Shown piece by piece: positions 26,601 through 37,387 of a stretch of 64,000 nucleotides of DNA. Location of the stretch: assembly GCA_902728285.1 (NCBI GenBank), contig CACVBU010001153.1, positions 1,309,278 to 1,373,277 on the forward strand, in the 5' to 3' direction. The first letter of the stretch is position 1. Each line of letters begins with the position of its first letter. The stretch comes from Clytia hemisphaerica. Lineage: Eukaryota; Cnidaria; Hydrozoa; Leptothecata; Clytiidae. The notes beneath the pieces were generated by a model that had not been told where the DNA came from, made no database searches, and saw nothing but the letters and a program-made list of their open reading frames with translations. The position numbers were made by a program, and so were the translations under genes.

Positions 26601-29600
26601 TATCAATTTCAACAACAAAAAAGAAACTTTAGCAAATGAACACGTAAAATAAGAACCAATACTAACAAAGAAGGAAAATTTTAATACGTTTAAGGTCTAT
26701 CTACACTTTAATAAAATATTGAACTATTCGAATTTAATTGGCGGGGGGGGACGTCTATTCGGGAGACAAGAGTAGGTAAGGTAATGCTATTAGCCACATT
26801 TTATCATGTGATTCAATTTTGATGATTTAACTTTTGACAACAATAGTTTTGTCATCAGCAGTTCATAGGGTTACTGTGAAAGAAGATTGTAGATTTCTTT
26901 TTTGAAATTGCGGGGATTGTTGGCTATGTAGACGACATATCTCACCGCACATTGTTAATTTTATCCTGTAACATCGACAAAGATTTTTCATAATTTATCA
27001 CTGTCAGAATTGTGTAAATTATTCAAAATAAATGTTACGAATAAATTCTCTAATCACCGAAAACATCAGATGTTGACAACTTTCAAACTAGTCAACAATC
27101 ATTCCTCTAAATACGGAAACATGCAATCACGTCATACAGAGAAAAAAGCTTTCATAATTAAGGAGGTTATTTAGTGGCTTTTTCAGGAAGAAATACCGAA
27201 ACTAAGCAGATAGTCATTAAAAATATACTCATTATGCAAAATGTTTTACTGTATTTAGAGCATGGTGCCATATTGGCTTTTGATTATTTTGTTTTAGAGA
27301 GGGGAGTGACGGTTGGATACGAACGGTGTTCTGCGTAATGTGATATGATGATAGATCTATGTTGTCGAACGATTTGAGGGTTTTATTAAGTCGAGGAATG
27401 AACATATAATCAGAATATTAAATTGATGAAGTGATTGAATTTATTTTGCCATGAGAAATTTTAATGATTGTGGTTAGAGTCAGATGACACACAACGTTGT
27501 TTGAAGGTCCATCTAATGTCTACAACACCCATCTTACATCTTTGACGTCGATTGGACGTTAAATGAACGTGGAAACAACGCTGTGTGTCAGTTGGGGAGT
27601 TTGTATAAGGCATCTTTGTTGAGTTAACATCAGTATTAGGCATTAAAATTTGAATAAGGTATTTTCTGTTGGAAAAAGTTTTGCTAAAAGTAAACTACTA
27701 ACCTTTGAAAACTTCAAACTATTTTGACAAAAACTCGTCAAAATAAAAACTTTTGAAACTATGCAAAGTTTTTGAGGCACCTATTAAATTATCTCATCTT
27801 TGTTTCCCAGGTACAACAAACTTCACTCGAAGAAAAGAACACAAACGTCGCCATGTTGGATCGAAATGAACGGGACCGAAAACCTCGATCGAACGGTCGT
27901 TACTTCAATAAGCAACGTGCACAACAATACTCTCCAACCTCCACCGACACTGGATTGTCCGGATCACCACCGTATGTAAACGGAATTAACGGAAGCCGGA
28001 CTAATCTTACAAATGGCTACAAACCATCCTACTCGCCGACATCTACTGATGCTGAATCAGTCTCACCCTTACCTTCAAATGGGTGGGATTTTTCAGAGCT
28101 CGAAATGCGCTACACATCAATGATAAATAGCCTAAAAGACGAACTTTCTTTTCTTGAAGAATCAAACACCAATCTACTTACGGAGCTACGAGAAAGTCAA
28201 AACTCGAATTACGTATTAACGGAAGAAATTCGACGTCAGCAACGTAACAACTTAAGTACGTTAGATGAGTTACAAGCGTGCCAAACAGCAAATTCAGTTC
28301 TGAGACAGGAGTTGCAATGTCTTGAGCAATCCAGCGTTAAAATGTCCAGAGATTCTGAAAAATACAAGAAGGCGAACTCGATGCTTAAAGATGAGATCAA
28401 AGACCTCAAAGCTCATAACTATAAACGTAAAAACAGTATGGTTACACTTAAAGAGAAAGCTATTGATCTACAAAATGACATTCTAGAAAAAGAGAAGGAT
28501 TTCAAAGATTTGTCATCCCTCAAACAAACTGTCAACATAATAGTCGAAGCGGTCGAAAACGATTCTAACATTGATAACGGCTATTTCCCAACCGATTCAG
28601 ACATTTCTAGTAACGATGGCAACGATGATAAACAATTGGGTGCTTTTACTCCAAAACCGGTAAAAAAATCGGATACTTTCTCAAGTTCTTTGCCTTCACC
28701 TTTAGCAAGGAAACTCTTTTCACATCAAAACGGGGGTAGATCTCCATTACTGAGACGAAAACAGAAAGACAAATACAACACTGACTTGACTGAACGATCT
28801 CGCTCGAGATCCTTGAACGTGACTTCTGGGGAAAGCCGGGACGAAAGTCCCTCTCCTCCCCATTACAACGGTCCCTCATCCGGCCCTTTACCGGCGGCTG
28901 GGGACCGACGACGAGGGTCTCTTGATAGTTTTCATCAGAATAAGGACTTGAAAGAGACCTCTCTTCGTAACAATACTTTGACACGACAGTTAGGGAAATC
29001 CCTTGAACGACTTCACGATCATAAAATCAAACGATCGGAGTCGGGAAATCGACCCCGTAGTATGACGTTTGACGATCGACATAACGATAAAATGACGGAT
29101 GACTTTTCTTACGTCGTAAAAGGTAATTTTTAATGACTACGACATGACGGAACTGACGAATCGTTTTTATAGAGAATCTACGTTTATTTGTTTCAACAAG
29201 CTTATAGTGACTGCCGCATGCTTTTCAGACGTGTAGGGCTGCAATTCCCTTTATCAACTTTCGTATAAAGAAATCGATTTAAGCCCCCTGTTAGGCATTC
29301 TCGTACCCAAAGTCTCTTGCATCACTTTTTGATTTTACTGATGAACGTGATACAATCACATGCGCCTATCAGAGTCATCGAAAAAATGAATTAAGGGACT
29401 GGGTTCGAGTTTGCCTATTTTGTTCTTGATCGATCAAACTGAAAGAAGATATTTATAAAAAATAAAGGCATAACGTTTTCTAAATTCTCTTCTAAATGCA
29501 AATTTTTCATGATCTTATATTTGAATGTTCTTCAATTTTCAATGCTTTTGTGTTCTTATAAGTAAATGTTCCTTCTTTGACTTTTAACGTTATATATAAC

Positions 29601-29904
29601 TAACTACAGTTGACTTTTCTCTAATTCGATCTCAAAGCACAAAATATTATCTTCGAATTAGAGAACGATTCGAATTACAGAGAGTAATTTATTTCATTCT
29701 CAAGCCGGGGGACCAATATTTTAGTTTTAGTTTCGAAAAAACTTAAATAATAGGAGTTCGAACTAGAGAGAATTGACTGAAGAAAAATGGTCGACCTTTT
29801 CGATGTTTTATTTAACAATATGTTCTGCATTTGATGTTCTTTTAGGTGAAAGTATTGGAACGATCAACTCTGCTTCTCCCGAGCAAGGAACCTTTGAGCT
29901 CTAA
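11666..29904 (+). CDS. Coiled-coil protein of unknown family (three exons, 15.9-kb first intron)
   Basis: Exons 11666-11911, 27811-29122 and 29846-29904 join in phases 0 and 1 and give about 538 residues ending at TAA. A TAG directly precedes ATG 11666. ATG 11750 (residue 29) is an alternative start, and an acceptor-like TTTCAG at 11721-11725 leaves an upstream exon possible. Exon 2 has a polar, Ser/Pro/Asn-rich N-terminal part, then a long coiled coil at about residues 190-335 with heptads and Leu/Glu/Lys richness, then an Arg/Ser-rich low-complexity tail (SRSRSLN, RSPLLRRK). The last residues, TFEL, fit a class II PDZ ligand. There is no signal peptide or membrane segment, so it is probably a cytoplasmic scaffold; this is inference. 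The exon 1 to exon 2 link across 15.9 kb rests on matching phase and composition and is the weakest part. Confidence 0.6.
11958..12055. mobile_element. Palindromic CCAGCTGG MITE, full copy
   Basis: 98 bp bounded by CCAGCTGACACACGACGTTG and the inverted CCAGCTGGCACACAACGCCG, with further inverted homology up to the centre (TTCATCTAACGTTATATGG). It starts about 46 bp after the exon 1 donor of the coiled-coil gene. Confidence 0.8.
12319..12413. mobile_element. Palindromic CCAGCTGG MITE, diverged copy
   Basis: Contains ACGTCCATATAACGTTAG and AACGTCGAAACAACGTTACG in the same order as the 11958 element, with degraded ends. Confidence 0.6.
12766..13117. mobile_element. G-tract element with GACCCTTTGAGAGAC internal repeats
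   Basis: The left end is CCGGGGGGGAGGGTACTAGG followed by GAGGTGACGGGTATGTCTGA. The right end is GGCTCGCACATACCCGGCAC and CCTAAGTACCGGGG, an imperfect inversion of the left. Inside, GACCCTTTGAGAGA recurs about five times between stretches of TTTTGG/AATTTT. An inverted relative lies at 38072-38395. Confidence 0.65.
13955..14158. repeat. Short inverted-repeat element, GAGTTTATGTA ends
   Basis: Bounded by GAGTTTATGTATTTGCGC and CACACATACATAAACTC. Internal GAGGACGTTAAAGTGAGTGA recurs inverted at about 17305-17330 within a related stretch starting at 17166. Family assignment is unknown. Confidence 0.45.
15228..16846. mobile_element. TTAA-flanked (piggyBac-type) element, non-autonomous
   Basis: Ends are GGGCTCTGACCATAGT and the exact complement ACTATGGTCAGAGCCC, and both flanks are TTAA (15224-15227, 16847-16850). 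A TTAA duplication is the hallmark of piggyBac-type insertion. No transposase is recognisable. An acidic 66-codon ORF (16612-16812, minus) is of unknown meaning. A 640-bp element is nested inside at 15504. A shorter relative lies at 47652-48601. Confidence 0.85.
15504..16143. mobile_element. Nested TIR element with 7-8 bp target duplication
   Basis: Perfect terminal inverted repeats CAACGGATTAGAATAGGTGG at the left and its complement at the right, extended by ATTAA. The flanks are GCTTACAC on the left and (G)CTTACAC on the right, so a 7 or 8 bp duplication, as in hAT-type elements. It interrupts the TTAA element at 15228-16846. Confidence 0.8.
17422..17565. mobile_element. Foldback MITE, CGTAGCGAGAT ends
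   Basis: CGTAGCGAGATTCCCTGCAA at the left pairs with TTGCAGGGTATCTCGCTACG at the right, continuing into AAATTTATG on both arms. About 140 bp overall. Confidence 0.7.
17809..18500. mobile_element. Long foldback element of about 690 bp
   Basis: The left arm begins GCTACTAAAGTCTGTTCACG and the right arm ends with its near complement. The arms stay complementary almost to the centre, including TATAACTTTTGAAGGAATTC and AAGTGCTATAACTTT blocks, so the whole element can form one long hairpin. It lies in the coiled-coil gene's intron. Confidence 0.8.
18784..22210 (-). pseudogene. Decayed non-LTR retrotransposon (APE-RT LINE)
   Basis: Read on the minus strand, from about 22105 downward. The order is an AP-endonuclease-like region (22003-21300: ISQNVRGIKSAL, LQETW, DCNAS, KNKHQIDHFLV, DSDHGAI), a linker with charged residues, then reverse transcriptase (20600-19340: KNYRGIMLLEITYKI, FRPKRGCIDAVFTI, FLDLVKAFDRVPRKLLW, KQGDVLGPMLF, catalytic YADD, YLGSIIT), then a C-terminal region (LPILLYGAECW, WAGHVMRM). 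The frame shifts at five points, near 21610, 21360, 20845, 20190 and 19370, so it cannot make one protein. The 3' end carries a pentanucleotide tail, (TCTTG)n on the minus strand, at 18784-18805. A GTGTGGTGG/CCACCACAC stem at 22155-22208 may be the 5' UTR; the true 5' end is uncertain. The clade is not assigned. Confidence 0.85.
22646..22960. repeat. G-tract element, CTGACAGGG family
   Basis: Begins with CCGGGGTGGGGGGGGGG and CACTTAGGCAAAATTGGGTA, as in the 38072 element. The interior differs: CTGACAGGGTC occurs twice with a third related GACAGGG. The right end near CAGCCGTCAGTGCCCAGG mirrors GCTGGTCAGTGTCCC at the left. Confidence 0.5.
23984..24248. mobile_element. CACCCCTGTCTCACAG MITE
   Basis: CCCTGTCTCACAGCCCCGG at the left and CTGTGACACAGGGGTG at the right form terminal inverted repeats of about 265 bp. 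The interior carries repeated CAATGGGGAT, AGTGGGGAT and GTGGGGCTG motifs. Confidence 0.75.
24348..24919. mobile_element. TTAA-flanked MITE with G/C tracts next to its ends
   Basis: CCCTATTCAAACTAGG and CCTAGTCCGAATAGGG are inverted ends with TTAA on both outer sides (24344-24347, 24920-24923). The CCC start and TTAA target fit piggyBac-type ends. Just inside are a run of about 13 G (left) and about 16 C (right). The interior has no transposase. Confidence 0.85.
25250..25580. repeat. Fragments of two MITE families
   Basis: ATTGGGCTCTTCCAGGAAAA at 25250 and TGTCCAGGGGTAAATT at 25349 match the element at 282-562. CTCGAGTTAGGGAGACATTC and AAGTTAAAGAGTCTCTACTG at 25509-25565 match the pogo-like ends seen at 36423-36596. 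Confidence 0.45.
26482..26772. mobile_element. TA-flanked MITE with G-tracts inside its ends
   Basis: Terminal repeats CTCTTGTCTCCCAAATAGAC and its complement (one mismatch), each flanked by TA, suggest mariner-type integration. Runs of G (up to 13) lie at 26503-26515, 26558-26571 and 26742-26750. Confidence 0.7.
27476..27598. mobile_element. Palindromic CCAGCTGG MITE, diverged copy
   Basis: ACACACAACGTTGTTTGAAG at the left and GTGGAAACAACGCTGTGTGT at the right are inverted. The centre has been rearranged (TTGACGTCGATTGGACG). Confidence 0.6.
29607..29779. mobile_element. pogo-like MITE
   Basis: CAGTTGACTTTTCTCTAATT and the inverted GAACTAGAGAGAATTGACTG bound about 170 bp. TA precedes the left end but AA follows the right, so the flank is imperfect. 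It lies in the last intron of the coiled-coil gene. Confidence 0.5.
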
Positions 29905-30742
29905 CATTTCATCTTCCGCGTACGTCTGAAGAAACGATTTAAGTGGATGCGTAACTCGGATACTACTTTGAATTAATACACCCAAGAAGTTTATCTTCGA
30001 TCTCTAACATCTCTTCCATTGAGAATGTACAACCATAACAAGCCAAGATGTTGTTTGGACGTTATATTAGCGTTCTTTTAACGAATAATGCTCAGGCGAG
30101 AAATAATCTCACATTTCTAATGTTCTAACACTAATTTGTAGAGGATTCAAAGGGACTGACATATGAACGTTATATGAACACGTTACATCCTAGCTCCCGA
30201 AATAACGGATTTAATACACAACGTCCCGCAATGTCAATCTAACGTCGTACAGACCTTTTTCGATAGATATTGTTTATGTAGGATCACTAGAAAGGCACTC
30301 ATTAACTCGAAATTTAACACTTGTAGAAAAAAGTACCCTATGCGTAGCATCAATGAAGTCTTTAGTTAGAAGACATTTGTATCTGTACGAAAATATATTT
30401 CTAAAGCGTTCACCATAGTTGAAAATGTATCTGGAAATTATCACAACTACTGCTGTAAAAATACTACTACGAACCGTAAAAATGATCAAGAAGTGAAGTC
30501 TGATTGACTTTTCAATGGCAAGGACAGACCAATAAAATTTTAACAGACCATATTTTACTACAGTTTTGCGTGATTATTCAAAATATCTTTTAAAAACCTT
30601 CTATAAGAATACCTACGTATTTTTACTTGACAATACAATAAGAACATATTTGACCTAAGAATTTTGTAAAATATTGTTATTTTCTACAAAACTTTGAAAT
30701 ATACTAGAAAAAGAGGGATATTTTTGTGCTTTCATTCTTTAG
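29905..30742. repeat. Intergenic with scattered ACGTTATAT repeats
   Basis: Between two convergent genes. 30040-30260 holds GTTGTTTGGACGTTATATTA and ATGAACGTTATATGAACACG, apparently a heavily decayed or expanded CCAGCTGG-type MITE. Nothing else was recognised. Confidence 0.3.
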
Positions 30743-33219
30743 CTATACGCTGAGGACTGTTTTCTTTCCAACTAGTCTTGTTACCGTTGGACAACGTGTC
30801 TTCTGCGAAATGCATTTTCCGTCTTGCAAAATTCCCGGACATTGCTGACAACGAGCGACCGTTCCACATTTCATCCCACCGAATTTTCCATCTAAGCATC
30901 CGTAACCAGAAGTACATTTCTGAAAATAAACGGGACATCTAGTTGTTGGTTTCCCATAGTTTCGACATGTTGACACCTTGCATCGGCCTTCAGAGATGAC
31001 TTCTAGATTACATTTTCGACATTCTTTGAAGAATCGGCAGAAAAAGGACGTTCTGCCAGTTCTCTTGCATTTTCGGTGTACTTTCGGTTGGCAGACCTCG
31101 ACCGGTGGGCAACTGAATGAACGTTTTGATGTTTCTTGTGAAATGACTAAAGAGTAAAATGACGAAAATTAAGGCGAGACCAATTTAATTTGTTGTTCTA
31201 CGGGCGCGACCGACCCAGCATTTGCTGCAAACGAAAAAACAATAATATTGAATTTCCTATGCTACAAATTTCTAATACTAATTTTTTAAAAAATTTGGAC
31301 TTCAAAAAAGTTGAAAATAATTTAGAATCATGAATTCTATGCACGAAAGATTTTATTAAAAACTCCATCAAAAAAATGAATGATGAATTTTCAACCAAGA
31401 TTATTTGAAAATATCACTTAAAGCCCAATTACCTTCCTTGATTAATGAAAATCTTATTTTCATTTTACCGACCGACCGACTCATAATTTGCTAACGATCT
31501 ACCCGTAGAACAACAAACTAAATTGGTCTCGCCTAAGAGTAAATAATATAGTTCGGTCATTTACAGCAGAGAGTAATAGGTCGTGTTCACACTACAGACC
31601 TTCCTTAATAAAAATGTAGTTAGGAGAATCTTTTGTTGACTACAATACAGAACGTGCATTTAACAAAGAGTCGAACGCGTAGTATTGTAATTTTTAATCG
31701 ATCTTCCTTAATTAAGAGTAGTAAGCTCTATTGTCTTAAGGGTAGGGTAGAGGCTTCCCTTATAACAAAAGATTTTATTAAGGAAGCATAAACAAAGAAT
31801 GCGTGCAGTGAACAAAAAGTTTTACGATTTCATAAACGAATGAACTGAGGAAAAAATTAGAAATAGTGCAAACGGTGTTGTTGATGTGTAAGATGAATGC
31901 AGTTAATGAGTAAAACCATTAGAACAAATATGTTCGCGGATTTCAAGTGATGTATGGATACCAATATCAACCAATCACAGGTGAAATCGAAACTCTCAAT
32001 AAAAAATCAACCAATGAGAAGCCTTAAGCAAAATCAATTACCGTGTTATAATAGATCTCGTGAACCTACAAAGAACTGTAATAAACCAGTGTATTCATCC
32101 ATCATAAATCTCTTTGTTTAACTTTGATAGATTTAATTAGGTAAACTTTCCAGTGTGAACGCGCCCATAGACCTTTTCATAAATTACGTCTTGAACATCA
32201 CTTGCCTCCTCGTTTTGATATTATTGCCATGGTGACTAACTCCCAGAAGGTTTCATTAAAACTACTTTATATTTATAAAAATATCATTTAATGTAGTAAG
32301 GGGCTTAAGGGACATGATCACCATGGTAATCGTTTGAATACGAGGCAAGTGATGTTCCTGACGTATTTTATGAAAAGGCCTATTAGTCAAACTTAGAAAC
32401 ACCCTAAATCACGCCAAAGACGCAATATGAAGAATTCTCCATCTTTGTGATAGTTTTTTTTGTCAGAATTTGAGAGGAATCTAAGATTTTTCCAAACAAT
32501 TCAACCGAGGGATTAATAACTATCATCCAAATTACTTACATTTTTGCATGTCATTTAAAGTTTGATCATTATAATTTTCTTCGATTGAATTATCTTCAAT
32601 CTCGTCTCTGTTGCCTAAGAAGAAAAAAATTCGAACTTCAAACTTGCTGACAAGGTTTCATTTTCAGAAAAAAAGTTCAAAGGCGTAAACATGGGATACA
32701 AATTGGCAAAGTAGGTATTTAACTGATCATACCAAAAGATGTGAATAATCCTAAGGTCAGCTCCAAACTGAAAGAGATTACTGTAGAATTTTCTTCTTTT
32801 TGGGTAAAACTATCAGTTTTAGGGTGCAAAAAAGCACAGGGGCACCAAAATTAGCGATTGATTTGTTGGTGGCTGTTGCCTCCTCGTTGTTATTGCTATT
32901 GTTTCCGTCACTCTGCCGGGTAGAATACATCGCATTTAATTTGATATAGTTCCTATCCAGTTCGGCGCCAGGGGAGGGATGTCCGTTACGGTCAGGTACG
33001 TGTCCCGACCACCCCTTGGGTGCTTGCTCCTTGATAAACTCGGCCCCAGTTCTTCTGCAGAATTATGATTGAGGCCCAGTCTTCTCAAACTAATTGAGAT
33101 GGAAGGTATTTAAGACCGGGAAAAAATGACAATGTATTTCTTTTAAACAACTCACCTTCTGTTGCTACACATACAACAACTAACAATGTTAATGGAAACA
33201 AAATTGTCAAAATATTCAT
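30743..33219 (-). CDS. Secreted 16-cysteine protein, unknown family
   Basis: Three minus-strand exons, 33219-33156, 32614-32540 and 31146-30743, join in phase 1 at both introns and give 180 residues ending at TAG. Exon 1 is a signal peptide (MNILTILFPLTLLVVVCVAT). Exon 2 encodes a short acidic, Asn/Glu-rich spacer (NRDEIEDNSIEENYND). Exon 3 encodes a compact domain with 16 Cys. Its pairs and short spacings (C-x5-C, C-x5-C-x2-C, C-x4-C, C-x5-C, C-x2-C) include CQQCPGILQDGKC near the end. I do not recognise the fold. Exon 1 and exon 2 are too short to be noticed alone, and their recovery relies on the GTGAGT and GTAAGT donors, the CTTAG and TTTAG acceptors and phase. An extracellular matrix, defence or venom role is possible; nothing in the sequence decides. 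Confidence 0.72.
31579..32166. mobile_element. TIR element in an intron of the 16-Cys gene
   Basis: GGTCGTGTTCACACTACAGA at the left and TTCCAGTGTGAACGCGCC at the right are imperfect inverted repeats. TTCCTTAAT motifs recur inside. The target duplication was not resolved. Confidence 0.5.
32167..32384. mobile_element. Foldback MITE, ATAGACCTTTTCATAAA ends
   Basis: Arms of about 70 bp: ATAGACCTTTTCATAAATTA and ACATCACTTGCCTC.TCGT, then CCATGGTGA, are inverted at the right. A single arm (AATTTATGAAAAGGTCTAT) recurs near 45645. Confidence 0.75.
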
Positions 33220-35416
33220 CTTGGATCTACTGGTAAGGTTTCTTCTTCTATCTTTCAAATGCTTCTCCTTGACAAGTGATGGTAAGTCTCGAACAAGAAC
33301 CTACAACTGAAGCTATTTATACCTATTCCCATAAGGTTCATCCAAAAAATCAAAAGGAAAGCATGAAGATGGAGAGATTAAAGTCACCGCGCTTTTTCAA
33401 AATTACAGATCATTTTTTAAGTCTATGATTCTCTATCTGATTAATAACAGATCCGTATACCATGGGTGGACATTGAAAGAGACTCACATATGGGAAAATG
33501 TGGAAGATATGTTTTCAAATGTTATGCAGGAAAGCTTCGATAGCTTATACGCTAGCATTGGTCTTCTAGCTCTCCTCCATTGATTCTCTAAGTCTTCAAA
33601 ACACTGCAGCAGGAAATAAATAATCAAACTATAAACTTGGCAGACATGTTGTATCTTTATAATGAATCCATTAGACTCTATTTAAAACTATTTAAATCCA
33701 GGATAACAAGATGGGAAAAATTATTAACAGCGAAACGTAAATAATCATAAAAAATCTGCACGTTCAACCCTTCTTTTACGTAAACCTCCGAAACGTCAGA
33801 ATCTCATCATTTACCAAATATTGTATTGATTAAAATCGTGGCTCAAGATTGAATGAAAGTCTTCAATGCACAAGTGACAAAGATCACTGAAACGTGATTT
33901 AATCTAAGATTAGCAGAGACCAAACTGTTGTAGGGGTGGGTCTCATCAAGCTTTTGCAAACTAAATCTGGGGACTATATCTCTACACATTTTGTTATAAG
34001 CCCATTCAATTTTTGAGATTTAAGCCTAAAAATGTCCTTAGCTTGTTCCTTGTTCTTAATATTTTGCCTTTTCAAAGCCTTATGTTTTGATATTGTTCTT
34101 AAAAAACAGAGACTAAAACTGATTAATTCTGTGCTAAAGGAATATTTTGCTTAATCCATCTCAACGAATCAAACAATCTTCTCCTTTATCACAGAACCAG
34201 TAGGAATATTTTCCTGAAAAATTGCCCAATAAAGAAAAATACCCATTTTAAATCCCACATATATGTCCACAAGGTTTTTGCCCAATTTTTTTTATACTCT
34301 AAAATCCGTATTTTTTGCTAAAATTAGTCAATATATTTAGGTTGGAGCGATTAAATTGTAAATTTGATCGGAGAAAAGTTACGAATGTGAAATTTTGCGA
34401 AAATTGTTGAAATCGTCAAAGGTGGCGAATTTTTTTCCCTTCGAAATTTATAAAACCCTGAAGATTTTTTCCTTGATTTGGTATATAAGCATTTAATAAA
34501 AGGTGGCTTTCTATTGGCATTTCACTTCTACATTTTATTTTCACTGGCTTTGAAAACTTCTTGCCGAATAACAGATACAGTAGGAATGTAGCGCAAGATG
34601 AATTCTCTGAGAATTTTAGGTGAATAGAATAAACGTTATCTTAGCATGAATCATATAAAGGTTTCAAAATTTATCTAAAAATGAAAATTTCCAAATACTG
34701 GGATTTTTGTTTGATTTAGAAATGATTTCAATTATTTTGTATAAATCGGAAGAGTAAACAAAGCAGGGGGACAAAACGCGTGAAGAAATTTATCTCGTCA
34801 CTATCCCCCTCCCTTCTCTTGTTTTTATGTTTTCCCCAAATTGAGATATACTACAAACCAAAAAATTCCATCTGTCAGCATAGGATTTAGGAAAACATGA
34901 AATTTATTTTAGAGAAACGGAGAAACAAACGAGAAAACATGTTTCCAAGACAGTGAGGTCATAGATATTTTACAAATATTGATAAAAAATGAAAAATAAA
35001 AAATGAAAAATGAGCCACTTGAAGAATTTTTAATCTGCCTGATAGGTTTTAATTATATTAATCATCAAATTTCTAATGATATGATTACAAATTCTTAACA
35101 ATGAATGTTGGGAAGACGTACAAATGACAAAGCCTTAAATATTCAGGTTTGGTAATGGTTCATAAAACGACCCTCAAAAGACCCCTTACCAAAACAACTA
35201 ATCCATTCGGACATCCAAAAAACATCACCTTCTTTAAAATTCGTAACCCTCTGACAAATTTATTTGTTTGGTGTAAACTTCTTATCAAGTTTCGATGATC
35301 TCTTTTACCCAACATTGTAATTTACTACTTGTTGAGTGATGGTCTACCGGTGGTGTCTGGAAGCTTCGGTAAAAAAGGATTATTGACTCACGGCAATCTG
35401 AACACAACATGGGAAA
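33220..35416. other. Intergenic, no gene seen
   Basis: AT-rich, without exon-like ORFs. 34010-34110 has a fragment of the ATAAGAAC repeat family (AAAATGTCCTTAGCTTGTTC, TATGTTTTGATATTGTTC). The divergent promoter side of the 16-Cys gene lies at the left end. Confidence 0.4.
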
Positions 35417-35676
35417 CACCCCTGTCTCACAGCCCCGGTGGAAATTATTATCAGTGGGGATAAAAATTCCTATTGAAATTGCTAATGGGGATAGAAATTT
35501 TATTGTTCAAAGGTTAAAAAACCCAGTGGGGATATGGTTTTGGAGTGCAATTTTTAAACATGGAAGTTTGAGTTGGTAAAGGTAAGTGGTTAAAATTCCA
35601 GGGTATTCTCCTACCGAGATTTTTGCCAGATTTTCTAGTGGGGCTGAGGTCCCAACGGGTCTGTGACACAGGGGTG
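35417..35676. mobile_element. CACCCCTGTCTCACAG MITE, best copy
   Basis: 260 bp. CACCCCTGTCTCACAG and CTGTGACACAGGGGTG are near-perfect inverted ends. The interior has the family's CAGTGGGGAT, TAATGGGGAT and GTGGGGCTGAGG motifs. No convincing target duplication. Confidence 0.8.
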
Positions 35677-36422
35677 TGAAACATATCTACACTAAATGTC
35701 ACCTTTTCGACTATTAGTAAATTTTGGAAATGTATTTGAAAAAAGATTTAAATTCACAGCTTTTTTATCTAATGAAGCCCTTGTTTATTCGTTAGAAATA
35801 GAGATCAAATTATTCCTTTGTATTTGTACGACTACAGACTTGCATTACACGAAAATTCCCGATCTTACAAAGCACGGAAGCTCGGTTATTGCCGTTATTG
35901 CTTGATCTTGGAGAAAAGAGCTTTTTTCGAGTAAAAATCTCACTATCCAGTCTTCATATCAAATAAAACACTCCTCCAGCTATCACAGATTTTCATCCCA
36001 TTTGCGTAACTGACATGAAAGGTTTAAAACGCCGCGTTAATAGAAACTGTAAACGGTAAAACAAGTTTGCAAACTCTCACTAACAAGTGAAATTACTTTC
36101 TCAAATACTGCAAAACAGAATGCGGGGTAAGCTTAAACGTTTTGTGCAAATAATCAGAATTGATATAGAAAGGGTGTCATTAAATAGCCTTGTTAGCATA
36201 CTTGGTCGATAAATCGCACTATTTAATGGGCTGTAGGTAGTATAGTGGGTAGGTATGACTCGTAGTAAAGGCTATATGCCATATCTTATGATGATCTGAA
36301 ACCAATATTACGTGACCGAGGTGATATCAGCAAATATAAATAGTGCCTTTACATTGTTGTATTACAAACGGTGTGATCAGATTAGGAAGTGCAGAGTCGA
36401 CTGACAACATATTTCTACGGTA

Positions 36423-36596
36423 CATTGGAGTCTCTATAACTCGAACGCGTACGGGGAACACACAAATTTGTTCGAATTATGGGAATTTATTATTATGGAG
36501 ATTGGTTTATTAGGCATCCTTAACTGAAGGGACCACAATTATTCGAGTTAAGGAGACATTCGAGATTCGAGTTAAAGAGTATCCAGTACGGATCCA
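36423..36596. mobile_element. pogo-like MITE
   Basis: Left CATTGGAGTCTCTATAACTC and right GAGTTAAAGAGTATCCAG are imperfect inverted ends with TA outside each. Similar ends occur near 25509 and 29607. Confidence 0.55.
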
Positions 36597-36599
36597 GTA

Positions 36600-37376
36600 T
36601 AGTAGGATTTTCATTTTGAGTGCGTAAGTTTTGATAATAAAATTTTGATTCGTGATTATAAGTGGACAGAGGATTTTATGAAAGGAGTATATTTGGTTAG
36701 TTCGCCTCCCCTTTATTAGTTTAGGTGAACAATTATTTCATTTTGAGTTGTTACATTTTTATTAATGTGCCTGGAAAAGAAAAAAATGGTCAAGGCTAGT
36801 TGGTAGGTTTAAAAGGAATTTATACTGGAACATGTTAGAATATTTTATGCAAAACGTTTTAGATCACCGGCGTGACGAAGCTAATTTTGTCAAAATAGCG
36901 CTGAGATTTTAATCTTATTTTTTATCGACTGGGCTTTTAGTTGGCAATTTGTCTGTGCGTCTGTCTGTCATTTTGACGGAATTTTAATCTTGTGGTGGGA
37001 GCGGTAGATGTGAAAGTTCGGAATTTAGTCAACAAGAACCTATTTTAGATGCCGAAGCTTGATTATTTTCATATTAGTACTATTTCTTTATTTTTGGCCT
37101 TTTTGGAATATTTTTTTTGTTATTTAACATGGTCTTACTAAGATTTACTTCTTTTTTGAAAAGGATAAACATTTTCCAATCTTTTCGAAATGACAAGTAC
37201 CTTAAAGGGCTTAAGACAAATATATGGAACAATTTTTCTATATTTTTTAAAACCACCTGCCATTTGAGTGAACACCCTATTTTATAAGGTAGAATTGTCT
37301 CAGATCTTCAGTTTCTTACGTTACGGGTTGCTGTACTTGTAGTTGAATGAAAGTAATGTCAATTAAAAACTAGTGT
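36600..37376. other. Intergenic, no gene seen
   Basis: AT-rich sequence without an ORF supported by splice sites or protein-like composition, and no repeat I could match elsewhere in the window. Confidence 0.35.
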
Positions 37377-37387
37377 CTACCTGGTTG

